Assembly: GCA_016201045.1 (NCBI GenBank)
Contig: JACQDM010000002.1
Span: forward strand, 1 to 64,000
From: Afipia sp.
Lineage (GTDB): Bacteria > Pseudomonadota > Alphaproteobacteria > Rhizobiales > Xanthobacteraceae
Direction: 5' to 3'
Length of the DNA stretch: 64,000 nucleotides
The translations under genes and the position numbers were made by a program. Shown one piece after another: positions 35,557 to 45,116 of this stretch; position 1 is the first letter of the stretch; each line of letters opens with the position of its first letter. The notes beneath the pieces were generated by a model. It saw only the letters and a list, made by a program, of their open reading frames with translations, had not been told where the DNA came from and made no database searches.

Positions 35557-36108
35557 TCAAAACGGATTCCCCGCTGCGATCGAACAACTCGCGGGTCCGG
35601 CCGAGACCGACTGGAATTCCACCGTGTTGCCGGTCGTGATGCTGCGCACCGTCACGGATTTTTTCCCCGGCGGCATGCCGGTGATGACCTGCGCGGTACA
35701 GCTTGAAAAACTCGGATCGAAACTGATCTGAGTTTGCCGCGCGGCACCCTGGAACGACACGCTCGACACGATCTTGTTGCCGCTGAACGAAACGTTGCGC
35801 GCGTCGCCCGCCGCGTTGCTGCCGCTCAAGCCGACGCGATCGACCGTGCCCGCGCCGCCCGGACTTCGCGCCGATGAGCGCGCGAACAGCCGTCCCTCGC
35901 TGCTGATGTAATAGACATTGCTGAACGGAATGCCGACCGATTTGAATTCCGGCCCCGCCTGCGAGTCGCGCTGGCTGCGGGTTTCCAGCCACGAGACGGT
36001 GATGGATTTGCCGTAAAGTTCTTTCGGCGGCGCGGCCTGTGCTGCGGAAATCGTCAGGCATGCGGCGGCGAATGTCGCGGCGGTTGTTGTGATGAAATTC
36101 ATGTTCAT
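35557..36108 (-). CDS. Secreted protein of unknown function
   Basis: A 183-residue protein with a signal peptide (MNMNFITTTAATFAAACLTI, cleavage near AQA-AP at 26). The mature part is Ser/Gly-rich, beta-type and soluble; two Cys (in FSSCTAQ and GPASCSIAAG) could form a disulfide. I start at 36108, where TTTGGGG precedes the ATG. No recognised domain. Backbone-like GC content marks it as outside the AT-rich insert. Confidence 0.78.
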   Translation of the reverse strand: MNMNFITTTAATFAAACLTISAAQAAPPKELYGKSITVSWLETRSQRDSQAGPEFKSVGIPFSNVYYISSEGRLFARSSARSPGGAGTVDRVGLSGSNAAGDARNVSFSGNKIVSSVSFQGAARQTQISFDPSFSSCTAQVITGMPPGKKSVTVRSITTGNTVEFQSVSAGPASCSIAAGNPF

Positions 36109-36281
36109 CCCCAAAATCTTTAAAGTCATTTGCGCGCCGGTTCAAATATCCACCGGCGGCCGATTATGCATCGACGAGCGCGGTTTGCGCAGAACAATTT
36201 CCGGTTTCGGGCGTTGTCATTTACCATTTCCGGAACAAGATTATCCGGGCGGGGTTAGACTCTGCTCCTAGGGAGGAGACG

Positions 36282-36512
36282 ATGAAAAAGATTTTATTTT
36301 TGAGCGTATGCGCGCTCGCATTCACCGCCGTCTCGACCGCGGCAGACGCCGGCCATCGCAAGCATTGGCGCCACTACGGCTATCATTCGTCGGCCGGTGC
36401 CGCGCACGCGCAATGGCTTTACGGCGGCAATCCGGATGCAGGCGGCGGGCCGCGCGGATCCGTGCAGGCCACCAACAATCCACGCGCAAGCCGCGAATAT
36501 GGCGGCCGTTGA
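36282..36512 (+). CDS. Small secreted His/Gly-rich protein
   Basis: A 76-residue protein with a signal peptide ending at ADA-G (residue 23). The mature 53 residues are rich in His, Gly, Tyr and Arg (HRKHWRHYGYHSS). The start has an excellent GGGAGGAG site. A strong terminator follows. Function unknown; metal binding is possible from the His content. Confidence 0.78.
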   Translation: MKKILFLSVCALAFTAVSTAADAGHRKHWRHYGYHSSAGAAHAQWLYGGNPDAGGGPRGSVQATNNPRASREYGGR

Positions 36513-36534
36513 TTTAGACGCCGTTCGTGAAAAC

Positions 36535-36562
36535 AAAAAAGCCGCCCGGTTGGGCGGCTTTT
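36535..36562. terminator. Bidirectional terminator
   Basis: A perfect GCCGCCC/GGGCGGC stem flanked by six A on the left and four T on the right, between convergent genes ending at 36512 and 36585. Confidence 0.88.
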
Positions 36563-36584
36563 CATTCGGTTCAAACCCGAAAAA

Positions 36585-36860
36585 TCAGCGTGTCCTGATC
36601 CTTGCCGGCGCCGTTGTCGTCTGCGTCGTTGTCGTGTCTGAAATCGACTGAACGGTCGGCGGCTGGTCGAACACGCTCTTGCAGCCGTCGCTCAACTGTT
36701 TCTTCTGGGCGCGCATGCAGATCGTGACCTGATCGACATCCGGAATTTTATCGCCGCAAAGGCGGAACGCATCGTTCGTACAGAGCCGCGCCTGTTCCTC
36801 GGTATAGGCATTCGCCGCCGACGCGCACATCAGGAGTCCGAGTACCACGATCGCCTTCAC
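36585..36860 (-). CDS. Secreted protein with one Cys-rich (GLG1-type) repeat
   Basis: A 91-residue protein: signal peptide to ANA-YT (18), then one repeat with four Cys at 27, 35, 48 and 60 in the pattern LC-x7-C-x12-C-x11-C, matching the cysteine-rich repeat seen in Golgi GLG1 and in many short Rhizobiales proteins. The tail is Thr-rich (SDTTTTQTTTAP). Periplasmic; two disulfides likely. Function unknown. Confidence 0.78.
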   Translation of the reverse strand: MKAIVVLGLLMCASAANAYTEEQARLCTNDAFRLCGDKIPDVDQVTICMRAQKKQLSDGCKSVFDQPPTVQSISDTTTTQTTTAPARIRTR

Positions 36861-37116
36861 GAAAACCTCCCCAGGTTGTCTCGTTCGCGCTATTGCGAAA
36901 ACAATAATGACAGAGGCTCGGGTTTCGTTCCAGCGCTTGATGCGCGCCTGTTCTGGATAACCCTGCCGTTGCTACGCTATTGTGCGTCGCTGTCGCGATC
37001 AAGCAACATCGAAGCAATCGTCGCGCGAAATTTCTCTCGCAGTTGCGAGGCGGATTGTGGCGAAGTTGACTTGAGATTGAAATAGTTGACAGGTTCCGCG
37101 TGTGGCTGCGCCGCCG

Positions 37117-37989
37117 TCACAGATACTTTTTCATTTCCGCTTTCAGAGCGTCGCGCAGATCGTCGCGATCCATCGCATACGCAATGTTCGCGGCGAGGAA
37201 CCCCGATTTCGAGCCGCAATCGTAGCTCTTGCCCTTGAACTTGAAGCCGTAGAACGGCTGCTGTTTGGCCAGCGTGAGCATGCCGTCGGTCAACTGGATT
37301 TCGCCGCCCGCGCCTTTGGGTTGCGTTTCGAGGATTTTGAAAATTTCCGGCTGCAAAATATAACGCCCGGTGATCGAAAGATTCGAAGGTGCGGCTTCCT
37401 TCTTCGGCTTCTCGACCATGCCGTTGAGTTCGAACATGTCGCCCTTGGCCTTGCCGACGCCGACCACGCCGTACATGTGGACCTGATCCATCGGCACTTC
37501 TTCGACTGCGATGATGTTCGCCTTGTCCGCGCCAGCGGCGTTCGCGGCGTCGATCATCTGCTTCAGTCCGCTGGGTTTGTGCTTGACCAGAACGTCCGGC
37601 AGCAGAACCGCGAACGGTTCGTTGCCGACAATGTCGCGCGCGCACCACACAGCATGTCCGAGACCGAGCGGTGCCTGCTGGCGCGTGAACGATGTCGCGC
37701 CGGCCTTCGGCTGATCGGCAGCAAGAAGCGAAATCTCTTTCGCCTTGCCGCGCTCCTTCAGCGTCGAATCCAATTCGTACTGCATGTCGAAATGATCTTC
37801 GATCACGCCCTTGTTGCGCCCGGTGACGAACACAAGGTGTTCGATTCCCGCTTCCAGCGCCTCGTCGACCACATGCTGGATCAGCGGGCGGTCGACGACG
37901 GTGAGCATTTCCTTCGGCATCGCCTTGGTGGCGGGCAAAAAGCGAGTGCCGAGACCGGCGACGGGGAAGACGGCTTTGCGGATTTTCAT
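37117..37989 (-). CDS. galU: UTP-glucose-1-phosphate uridylyltransferase
   Basis: A 290-residue nucleotidyltransferase making UDP-glucose for exopolysaccharide, trehalose and lipopolysaccharide. GLGTRFLPATKAMPKEML at 12-29 is the nucleotide-binding signature; VDRPLIQHVVDEAL, LGHAVWCAR and GRYILQPEIF are conserved. The start at MKIRKAVFPVAG is set by homology to the family N-terminus; the ribosome site is weak. Divergent from the lytic transglycosylase gene. Confidence 0.95.
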   Translation of the reverse strand: MKIRKAVFPVAGLGTRFLPATKAMPKEMLTVVDRPLIQHVVDEALEAGIEHLVFVTGRNKGVIEDHFDMQYELDSTLKERGKAKEISLLAADQPKAGATSFTRQQAPLGLGHAVWCARDIVGNEPFAVLLPDVLVKHKPSGLKQMIDAANAAGADKANIIAVEEVPMDQVHMYGVVGVGKAKGDMFELNGMVEKPKKEAAPSNLSITGRYILQPEIFKILETQPKGAGGEIQLTDGMLTLAKQQPFYGFKFKGKSYDCGSKSGFLAANIAYAMDRDDLRDALKAEMKKYL

Positions 37990-38213
37990 GAGGCTCTTTG
38001 AGTTAAGGAAACGAGGTTTCGCAAGGTGGTAGCAGGTTTTTTGTTGGCAAAACACGCCCGCCGCCACGCCGTACATAATGTCTCGGCGATGAACGGGGCG
38101 TGAGTTTCGTGACCTTGCGCCATTTCGCCGCCGGAAATCGTTCCTTCGTTAAGGGCGTGGAAACCCTGTCCGGGGCCTCTTATCTCCGGGATTGTGATGG
38201 GTGCGGATACGCG

Positions 38214-39698
38214 ATGAAGCGGAACATAAAGTGTAGGGCGGCGCGCGCCGCGATTGTCGGCGCGGTTTTTGTCGTGGCTGCTGCCGATTGTGCATGCGCC
38301 CAATCCGCTGGCGGACGCGGACCTTTGACCTTGCAGAGCGCAAATGTCACCGGGTCGATTCCGCAAACTGCTCCGCAAGCCATTCCGCCGGCGCGGCCGA
38401 ACACAATGCCGAAGCGCCTCGCGCAGGCGACGCCGCCGAAAGAATGGAGCGGAGAGGATGGTCAATCCGGCGATCCTCGCATGACGGCATCCGCCATTCG
38501 CGAGGCGGCGGCGAATTTCGATCGATGCGTTGCGGGCATGTGGCCGGACGCCGCGCGGCGCGGCATCTCGGAGGCGAGCTTTCAGCGCTTCACGGCGGAC
38601 CTGACACCGGACCTGCGGCTGATGGACCTCATGGACTCGCAGCCTGAATTCACCAAATCGGTGTGGGACTATCTCGATGTGCTGGTGACGGACGCGCGAA
38701 TTCAGCGCGGGCGGGAAATTCTCGCGCAGAACGCCGCGACTTTCGCTGCGGTCGAAAAAGAATACGGCGTCGACCGCTACATTATTGCTGCGATCTGGGG
38801 CATCGAGTCGAATTACTCGACGCAGGGCGGCGACCGAAGCGTACTCAATTCCACCGCGACACTCGCCTGCATCGGGCGGCGCACGGCGTATTTCAAAGAC
38901 GAATTCCTCGCAGCGCTTGAAATTCTGCATCACGGCGATCTCACGCCGCAGCAGATGCGCGGCTCATGGGCCGGCGCGTTCGGCGCGACGCAGTTCATGC
39001 CGACGGCGTTCAAGCGATTTGCCGTCGACTTCGATCGCGACGGCAAGCGCAACGTCGTCGATTCCACACCGGACATCGTCGCGTCCACCGCGATGAAATT
39101 CAAAAAGGACGGATGGCAGCAGGGCCAGACCTGGGGCTACGAAGTCGAGGTGCCGCAGGGTTTCGATTACATGCAGGCGGACCGTTCCAAGGTTTTGACG
39201 ATTGCACAGTGGGAGCAACTCGGCATCAAGCGTGCGGGCGGCAAGCCGTTTCCGCGCACTGGCGACAAGGCCTATCTCTCGATGCCCGGCGGCGCGGACG
39301 GTCCCGGATTCCTGATGCTCGGAAATTTCCGCGCCATCATGCGCTACAATCCATCGGAAGCGTATGCGCTCGCCATCGGGCATTTCGCGGACCGTTTGCG
39401 CGGCGGGCAGCCGCTGGTGCAGCAATGGCCGCGCGACGAGCGCGTGCTGTCGCGCGACGAGCGACTGGAATTGCAGCAGCTTCTCGCGCAACGCGGATTC
39501 TACAAGGGCGAGCCGGACGGCAATCTCGGCAACGACACACGCAAGGCGCTGCGGAGTTACCAAGTCAGCGCCGGATTGCCTGCCGACGGTTATGCGTCGT
39601 CGAGCGTGCTCGAGCGTCTGCGCGGCGGAAGTGCGCCGCGCGCCAGCGGTGGCGGCAACTCAGGCGGCGGATTCAATTTGTTCAATTTCGGGCGCTAG
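38214..39698 (+). CDS. Lytic murein transglycosylase (MltB-like) with peptidoglycan-binding domain
   Basis: A 494-residue periplasmic enzyme that cleaves peptidoglycan glycan strands. A signal peptide (1-29) and Pro-rich linker precede an SLT_2 domain (about 92-400; catalytic Glu198 in AAIWGIESNYS, AFGATQFMPTAF) and a C-terminal peptidoglycan-binding domain (about 405-465; LQQLLAQRGFYKGEPDG). A Gly/Ser-rich tail follows. I start at MKRNIKCRA because the longer frame lacks a signal-like N-terminus. The 3' end overlaps the convergent arsC gene by four bases. Confidence 0.92.
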   Translation: MKRNIKCRAARAAIVGAVFVVAAADCACAQSAGGRGPLTLQSANVTGSIPQTAPQAIPPARPNTMPKRLAQATPPKEWSGEDGQSGDPRMTASAIREAAANFDRCVAGMWPDAARRGISEASFQRFTADLTPDLRLMDLMDSQPEFTKSVWDYLDVLVTDARIQRGREILAQNAATFAAVEKEYGVDRYIIAAIWGIESNYSTQGGDRSVLNSTATLACIGRRTAYFKDEFLAALEILHHGDLTPQQMRGSWAGAFGATQFMPTAFKRFAVDFDRDGKRNVVDSTPDIVASTAMKFKKDGWQQGQTWGYEVEVPQGFDYMQADRSKVLTIAQWEQLGIKRAGGKPFPRTGDKAYLSMPGGADGPGFLMLGNFRAIMRYNPSEAYALAIGHFADRLRGGQPLVQQWPRDERVLSRDERLELQQLLAQRGFYKGEPDGNLGNDTRKALRSYQVSAGLPADGYASSSVLERLRGGSAPRASGGGNSGGGFNLFNFGR

Positions 39699-40093
39699 CG
39701 CGAAATCACTTCGCCGTCTTCCTTGGTGAAGCTCTTCACCGGATTGTCCAAGAGATCGAGCACGGCTTCCGACGGACGGCACATGCGCGTGCCTTTCGGC
39801 GTCTCCACGATGGGGCGTTGAAGCAGGATCGGATGCGTCTGAATGGCATCGATCAGTTGGTCGTCGGTCAGGGATGGATCGTTCAATCCGAGTTCGGCAT
39901 AGGGCGTGCCTTTTTCGCGCAGCATGCCGTGTATCGAAACGCCCATCGCCTTTGCCAGTTCGCGAAGCCTTTCGCGCGTCGGCGGTGTCTTCAGATATTC
40001 GATGACGACAGGCTCGTTGCCGCTGGCGCGGATCATCGCCAGCGTGTTGCGCGAGGTGCCGCATTGCGGGTTGTGGAAGATCGTGACGGTCAT
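39695..40093 (-). CDS. arsC: Arsenate reductase, glutaredoxin-dependent ArsC type
   Basis: A 132-residue ArsC with catalytic Cys11 in HNPQCGTSRNT and the conserved Arg in KGTRMCRPSE; it reduces As(V) to As(III) using glutathione and glutaredoxin. It is the last gene of a four-gene arsenic operon and overlaps aqpS by four bases. The same operon also carries an unrelated low-molecular-weight phosphatase-type reductase, so two biochemical routes are present. Confidence 0.94.
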   Translation of the reverse strand: MTVTIFHNPQCGTSRNTLAMIRASGNEPVVIEYLKTPPTRERLRELAKAMGVSIHGMLREKGTPYAELGLNDPSLTDDQLIDAIQTHPILLQRPIVETPKGTRMCRPSEAVLDLLDNPVKSFTKEDGEVISR

Positions 40094-40791
40094 GGCTGGG
40101 CCTTTTCGTGCATCGAGATGGTAGCGTTCGTTGTCCGCAGCAGCCAGCCCATCACAATGAGCGCAACGAGCGCGCCGGATAATTCCGCAGCGATAAATCC
40201 GGGAAGGTCCCGTGGCCGGATGCCGGAAAACGTGTCGGTCAACGATCGCGCGATTGCGACGGCGGGATTTGCGAACGACGTCGAGGCGGTGAACCAGTAC
40301 GCGGCGGTAATATAAAGTCCGACCAGCCACGGAACCGATGCGCGCTCGAACTTGATGCCGCCTAAAATCGTCGCAATCAGACCGAATGCTGCGACACCCT
40401 CCGCAAACCATTGCGCGCCGCCGGTTCTGGCCTTCATCGAAATGTCCAGAAGCGGCATTGCGAACATTGCGTGCGCAATCATCGTGCCCAGAATGCCGCC
40501 GAGGATTTGCGCCGCGACATAGTAAAACATGTCGCGCACGGGAAGTTCGCGTTTCAGCGCAAACACAAGGCTTACCGCCGGATTGAAATGCGCGCCGGAA
40601 ATCGGGCCGAGAATGGAGATGAGCACCACGAGAATGGCGCCGGTCGGCAGCGTATTGCCGAGCAGCGCGAGAGCGCTGTCCTTCGTGAGACTTTCGGCCA
40701 TGATGCCCGAGCCGACGACGGTGGCGACCAGCAGCGCGGTGCCGAGGCATTCAGCCGCAAGACGCCGCGGCAGATCGAAGGTCTGCGTCAT
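40090..40791 (-). CDS. aqpS: Aquaglyceroporin for arsenite efflux (AqpS type)
   Basis: A 233-residue, six-helix MIP channel with two NPA boxes (HFNPAVS at 70-72 and SFANPAVA at 175-177). In Sinorhizobium meliloti an AqpS channel replaces the ArsB pump in the ars operon and lets arsenite flow out after reduction; the operon position here is the same. The ATG overlaps the upstream reductase stop by four bases and the stop overlaps arsC by four bases. Confidence 0.93.
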   Translation of the reverse strand: MTQTFDLPRRLAAECLGTALLVATVVGSGIMAESLTKDSALALLGNTLPTGAILVVLISILGPISGAHFNPAVSLVFALKRELPVRDMFYYVAAQILGGILGTMIAHAMFAMPLLDISMKARTGGAQWFAEGVAAFGLIATILGGIKFERASVPWLVGLYITAAYWFTASTSFANPAVAIARSLTDTFSGIRPRDLPGFIAAELSGALVALIVMGWLLRTTNATISMHEKAQP

Positions 40792-41315
40792 CCGGCCTTG
40801 TCCACGCCGGATGTCGAACCTTCGGAGCGGCCGATGTCGCGCAATTTTGTGCCGAGCGACAATTTGTCGATGCCTGAAAGCGGCAGGCTCGTGAATGCGT
40901 TGATCCGGTTCTTCATGTAGCGGAATGCGGTGAGAAACGCCGCGTGCTTCTCGATATCGGTGCCCGTCACTTCGGCGGGATCCTCGATGCCCCAATGCGC
41001 AGTCATCGGCTGGCCGGGCCAGATCGGACAGCTCTCACCGGCTGCGTTGTCGCAAACGGTGAAGACGAAATCCAAAACGGGCGCGTCCGGGGCCGCAAAT
41101 TCCTCCCAGCTTTTCGAGCGCAGCCCGTCGACGGGGTAGTCGAGACTCCTGAGAACCTCGATCGCGAATGGATTGACGATGCCCTTCGGATGGCTTCCGG
41201 CTGAGAACGAGTGGAAGCGCCCGCGCCCATCCTTGCGCAAAATGGATTCTGCAAGAACGGAACGCGCGCTGTTGCCGGTGCAAAGGAACAGCACGTTGAA
41301 GACGCGATCAGACAT
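40788..41315 (-). CDS. arsC: Arsenate reductase, low-molecular-weight phosphatase type
   Basis: A 175-residue protein with the CX5R P-loop at the N-terminus (CTGNSAR, Cys12-Arg18), as in pI258-type ArsC, and further Cys in FTVCDNAAGESCPIWPG that can relay the disulfide to thioredoxin. The C-terminal 40 residues extend beyond the usual 130-140. It is the second gene of the operon; its start overlaps arsR by eight bases. Confidence 0.92.
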   Translation of the reverse strand: MSDRVFNVLFLCTGNSARSVLAESILRKDGRGRFHSFSAGSHPKGIVNPFAIEVLRSLDYPVDGLRSKSWEEFAAPDAPVLDFVFTVCDNAAGESCPIWPGQPMTAHWGIEDPAEVTGTDIEKHAAFLTAFRYMKNRINAFTSLPLSGIDKLSLGTKLRDIGRSEGSTSGVDKAG

Positions 41316-41670
41316 TGGCTTTCCTCTTCTTTGCCGGCGGACAGCACGGCGCGAGACTTTCCATCACCGGCGTGCAGATTTCGGGTTTGCCGCCGCAGCA
41401 GTCCTTCAGCATGTAGAGAACTGTGTCCCGAAGACGGGTGAGATCGGCGCGATAGACGATCGAACGGCTTGCGCGCGTTGCAGTGATAAGGCCGGCGCGG
41501 CTGAGGATCGCCAGATGCGACGACATTGTATTCTGCGGAACGGCCAGCGCCTTGGCGATGTCGCCTGCCGCGAGCCCGTCCGGTTCGTGTTCGACCAAAA
41601 GCCTGAACGCATCGAGCCGCGTCGATTGCGCGAGCGCTGCGAGCGCCAGAATGGCGGTTTCCGATTCCAT
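41308..41670 (-). CDS. arsR: ArsR-family arsenite-responsive repressor
   Basis: A 120-residue winged-helix repressor. The recognition region is AGDIAKALAVPQNTMSSHL (35-53); a C-terminal cluster Cys91-Cys92, Cys99, Cys109-Cys110 is well placed to bind As(III), as in ArsR types whose metal site lies at the C-terminus. First gene of the operon. A perfect 8-bp palindrome covers its own start codon, suggesting autoregulation. Confidence 0.93.
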   Translation of the reverse strand: MESETAILALAALAQSTRLDAFRLLVEHEPDGLAAGDIAKALAVPQNTMSSHLAILSRAGLITATRASRSIVYRADLTRLRDTVLYMLKDCCGGKPEICTPVMESLAPCCPPAKKRKANV

Positions 41671-41693
41671 ATATCGAGAATAATGGATATATG
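41668..41693. promoter_or_regulatory. Likely ArsR operator
   Basis: CATATATC (41668-41675) and GATATATG (41686-41693) are perfect inverted repeats separated by 10 bases; the left arm contains the arsR start codon. The AT-rich palindrome is typical of ArsR-family sites in alphaproteobacteria. Confidence 0.75.
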
Positions 41694-41865
41694 AAAACCT
41701 GTCCAGCGCCGTTCACAGTTGAGGGCCTGCGAAATGCTGCCGATGGGCAGGAACGTCGCCGGTAACCCTCAACACGAGTTGCCTGTCCTTCCGGAAATGA
41801 AGAGTCGAATTGCCGCGACCAAGGCGCTATTTTTGCCGCAACTTTCAGCCCTAGTGCCGGAACCG

Positions 41866-43566
41866 ATGTCGAAACCGAATTCCTTTTTGCGCCTGTTGAC
41901 CGAACCCGGCACTTTTTCAGTGCTCGCAATCACGGGCGCGATGCTGTTCGGCATCGTGGCACCGGCCTCGGCACAGTTTTTCAATTTCGGCGGATTCAAC
42001 CGGCCGCCCCCGCCGCCGCGCGGTGCGCCCGGCGGGCCGCCGCCGCAGGGTGGTTTCTATTCTCCGTTCGGCGATCAGTTTCCCGGTCAGCAGCCGCCTC
42101 CGCCGGTCGATATGTCGCGCGCGCCGCCGCCGGCAAAACGCGCTCCCAATCAATCGCCGCCGGAAAAGAATGTCGTCGTCATGGGCGACTCGATGGCGGA
42201 CTGGCTTGCCTACGGTCTTGAAGACGCGCTCGCCGAGACGCCGGAGCTTGGCGTCGTGCGCAAGGCCAACCGATTGTCCGGCCTCCTCAAGTATCAGCCC
42301 AAGGGCGAGCCGTCCGACTGGGCTGCAGCGGCGAGGCAAATTCTTGCGACCGAGAAGGTCGACGTCATCGTCGTGATGCTCGGCCTCAACGACCGCGTGC
42401 CGTTACGCGAACCCGCTGACGAGAAGAAGGACGACAAGAAAGACAAGAAGGGCGACGCCAAGAAGGATTCGAAGAACACCAAGAAAGACGCCGCCAAGAA
42501 AGACGACAAGACGAAGCAGAAGGATGCGGCTGCCGCACCCGCCGTCAAGCCTGACGACGAAAAACCTGAAGCAAAGACCACTGCAGACGGCAAGCCGCTC
42601 GATGAGGCGGCACCCGACGACGATGAAGTTCCAGCGATTGCAGTTCCTGAAACTGCGCCGCGCAACGCCAACGGCATCTACAATTTCCGCGACGAGCGCT
42701 GGGTCGAGCTTTATTCCAAGAAGATCGCCGAGATGATCACGGTGCTCAAATCGAAGGGCGTGCCGGTGCTCTGGGTCGGCCTGCCTGCGGTGCGCGGTCC
42801 GAAGGCGATGGCCGACATGCTATTCCTCGACACGCTCTATCGCGATGCGGCCGGCAAGGCCGGTATCACTTACGTCGATGTGTGGGACGGTTTCGTCGAC
42901 GAGCAGGGCCGTTACATGCAGCAGGGCCCGGACTTCGACGGACAGACGCGCCGCCTGCGTTCCTACGACGGCGTTTATTTCACCAAGGCCGGTGCCGTGA
43001 AACTCGCGCGCTTCACCGAACGCGAGATCACGCGCCTGCTTGCGGCGCGCACGCTGATTTCTCTGCCGAGCGAATTGCAGTCGCCGGATGCCAATATCCG
43101 CCCGAGCGTATCCGGGCCGCGCCCGCTGGTCGGCCCGATGGTGCCGCTGGTGGCTTCGAACGTCGGCACGACCGAATTGCTCGGCGGCGCGGGCACGCGC
43201 CCCGCGGCGGTCGACGCGCTCGCCGCGCGCACGCTCGTCAAGGGCGAGCCGCTGACGGCACCCGCCGGCCGCGCGGATGATTTCACCTGGCCGCGCCGCG
43301 AGATCGGCTCGCTCGAAGCGCCGGCCGGCGATCCGAATGTCGCGACGGTTGCGCCCGATGGATCGATCGTGAAGCCCGTGCCCAAGCCTCCGATTGTGGT
43401 GCGTCCGCCGGGACAGGCTGGCGTTGGACCGGATCCGTCGCGTCCTCAGCCGCAAGGCGGCGGACAGGTTTTCCAGCCGGGCTCGCCCCAGCCGCAACGG
43501 CCGCCTGCGCCTGTCGGCGCGCCGCGTCCGCAGGCCACCATCGCGCCGGGATTCTTCACGCGTTGA
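41866..43566 (+). CDS. DUF459-type SGNH hydrolase with Lys-rich insertion
   Basis: A 566-residue exported protein: signal/anchor segment (about 12-36), a Pro/Gly-rich linker (45-100), then an SGNH hydrolase fold of the DUF459 kind (VVVMGDSMADWL near 110, IVVMLGLNDR near 170, late YDGVYFTKAGAVKLA). A 40-residue Lys/Asp-rich insertion (about 183-225) interrupts the domain, and the C-terminus is a long Pro-rich tail. Such proteins are thought to act on cell-wall or polysaccharide acyl groups. I chose the ATG at 41866 directly before the hydrophobic segment; earlier starts are possible. Confidence 0.85.
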   Translation: MSKPNSFLRLLTEPGTFSVLAITGAMLFGIVAPASAQFFNFGGFNRPPPPPRGAPGGPPPQGGFYSPFGDQFPGQQPPPPVDMSRAPPPAKRAPNQSPPEKNVVVMGDSMADWLAYGLEDALAETPELGVVRKANRLSGLLKYQPKGEPSDWAAAARQILATEKVDVIVVMLGLNDRVPLREPADEKKDDKKDKKGDAKKDSKNTKKDAAKKDDKTKQKDAAAAPAVKPDDEKPEAKTTADGKPLDEAAPDDDEVPAIAVPETAPRNANGIYNFRDERWVELYSKKIAEMITVLKSKGVPVLWVGLPAVRGPKAMADMLFLDTLYRDAAGKAGITYVDVWDGFVDEQGRYMQQGPDFDGQTRRLRSYDGVYFTKAGAVKLARFTEREITRLLAARTLISLPSELQSPDANIRPSVSGPRPLVGPMVPLVASNVGTTELLGGAGTRPAAVDALAARTLVKGEPLTAPAGRADDFTWPRREIGSLEAPAGDPNVATVAPDGSIVKPVPKPPIVVRPPGQAGVGPDPSRPQPQGGGQVFQPGSPQPQRPPAPVGAPRPQATIAPGFFTR

Positions 43567-43585
43567 TTTGAATTGTGCTGAATTG

Positions 43586-43616
43586 AAAAAAGCCCCGCAT
43601 AGCGCGGGGCTTTTTT
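43586..43616. terminator. Bidirectional terminator
   Basis: A perfect GCCCCGC/GCGGGGC hairpin flanked by six A and six T, between convergent genes ending at 43566 and 43630. Confidence 0.92.
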
Positions 43617-43629
43617 GCGATTGAACGGT

Positions 43630-45081
43630 TCAACGCGGCAGCGTGGTCGAACCCATCAAATACTGATCGATGGATGCCGCACACTGGCGGCCTTCGCGGA
43701 TCGCCCACACGACGAGCGATTGGCCCCGGCGCATGTCGCCGGACGAAAATACTTTCGGAATCGACGTCAGGTAATCGCCGGTGCCGGCGCGGACATTGCC
43801 GCGCGGGTCGAGTTCGACACCGAGCGTCTTCAGCAGTCCTTCATGCACCGGATGGACGAATCCCATCGCCAGCAGCACCAGTTCAGCGTCCAGCTCGAAC
43901 TCGCTGCCGGGCACCGGCTGCATCTTTGCATCCACATGAACGCAATGCAGCTTCTTCACCTTGCCGTCGCTGCCGGAAAACTTCTGCGTGAGCACGGCGT
44001 ATTCGCGCTTGGCGCCTTCGGCCTGCGACGACGAGGTGCGGTACTTCAGCGGCCAGTTCGGCCAGGTCAGCGCCTTGTTCTCGTGCTGCGGCGGTTCCGG
44101 CATGATTTCAAGTTGAGTCACAGAAGCCGCGCCCTGACGGATCGACGTGCCGATGCAGTCCGATCCCGTGTCGCCGCCGCCGATCACGACGACATGCTTG
44201 CCTTTGGCGAGAATATCCTTCACGCCGCCGAGCGGCTCGTTGCCGACGCGGCGATTTTGTTGCGGCAGGAAATCCATCGCGTAGTGAACGCCGTCGAGAT
44301 CGCGGCCGGGAATCGGCAGATCGCGCGGGGCTTCGGCGCCGCCGGTCAATGCAATTGCGTCGTGATTTTTCAGAATGTCCTGCGGATCGATTCCGTCCTT
44401 GCCGCCGACGGCCTTGCCGTAGTGGAACGTGACGCCCTCGGCTTCCATCTGCTTGACGCGGCGGTCGATGATGCCCTTTTCCATCTTGAAATCGGGAATG
44501 CCGTAGCGAAGCAGTCCGCCGGCCTTGGCGAATTTCTCGAACACATGCACGTCGTGACCCGCGCGCGCGAGCTGTTGCGCGCATGCCATGCCGGCCGGAC
44601 CCGAGCCGACGACGGCGATTTTCTTTCCCGTTTTCTTCGGCGCGACTTCCGGCTTCAACCAGCCATTGTCCCATGCGCGATCCACAATGGCGCATTCGAT
44701 GGTTTTGATCGTCACCGGATTGTCGTCGATGTTCAGCGTGCAGGAGGCTTCGCACGGCGCCGGGCAGATGCGCCCGGTGAATTCCGGAAAGTTGTTGGTC
44801 GAATGCAGATTGCGCGACGCTTCTTCCCAGTTGTTGTTGTAGACGAGGTCGTTGAAGTCGGGGATCTGGTTGTTGACCGGGCAGCCGGGCGTGCCGGGCG
44901 CGACCGAGCCCGTGCCGTGGCAATAGGGAATCCCGCAATTCATGCAGCGCGCGGCCTGATCGCGCACGTCCTTCTCGCTCAGCGGTACGACGAATTCCTT
45001 GAAATCCTTGATGCGCTTTTCGACCGGCTCGTACTTCCGGTCGTGACGCTCGATTTCAAGAAAACCAGTGGTCTTGCCCAT
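43630..45081 (-). CDS. gltD: Glutamate synthase (NADPH) small subunit
   Basis: A 483-residue flavoprotein that passes NADPH electrons to GltB. N-terminal Cys motifs ([11 protein letters not shown] and CPAPCEASC) bind [4Fe-4S] clusters; FAD-binding [16 protein letters not shown] is near 150 and the NADPH-binding [13 protein letters not shown] near 300. It lies 120 bases downstream of gltB on the same strand, with a palindromic repeat in the gap. Confidence 0.96.
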   Translation of the reverse strand: MGKTTGFLEIERHDRKYEPVEKRIKDFKEFVVPLSEKDVRDQAARCMNCGIPYCHGTGSVAPGTPGCPVNNQIPDFNDLVYNNNWEEASRNLHSTNNFPEFTGRICPAPCEASCTLNIDDNPVTIKTIECAIVDRAWDNGWLKPEVAPKKTGKKIAVVGSGPAGMACAQQLARAGHDVHVFEKFAKAGGLLRYGIPDFKMEKGIIDRRVKQMEAEGVTFHYGKAVGGKDGIDPQDILKNHDAIALTGGAEAPRDLPIPGRDLDGVHYAMDFLPQQNRRVGNEPLGGVKDILAKGKHVVVIGGGDTGSDCIGTSIRQGAASVTQLEIMPEPPQHENKALTWPNWPLKYRTSSSQAEGAKREYAVLTQKFSGSDGKVKKLHCVHVDAKMQPVPGSEFELDAELVLLAMGFVHPVHEGLLKTLGVELDPRGNVRAGTGDYLTSIPKVFSSGDMRRGQSLVVWAIREGRQCAASIDQYLMGSTTLPR

Positions 45082-45116
45082 TTACCCCAACGCCCCAAAA
45101 CTCTGTCTAGTCACTC

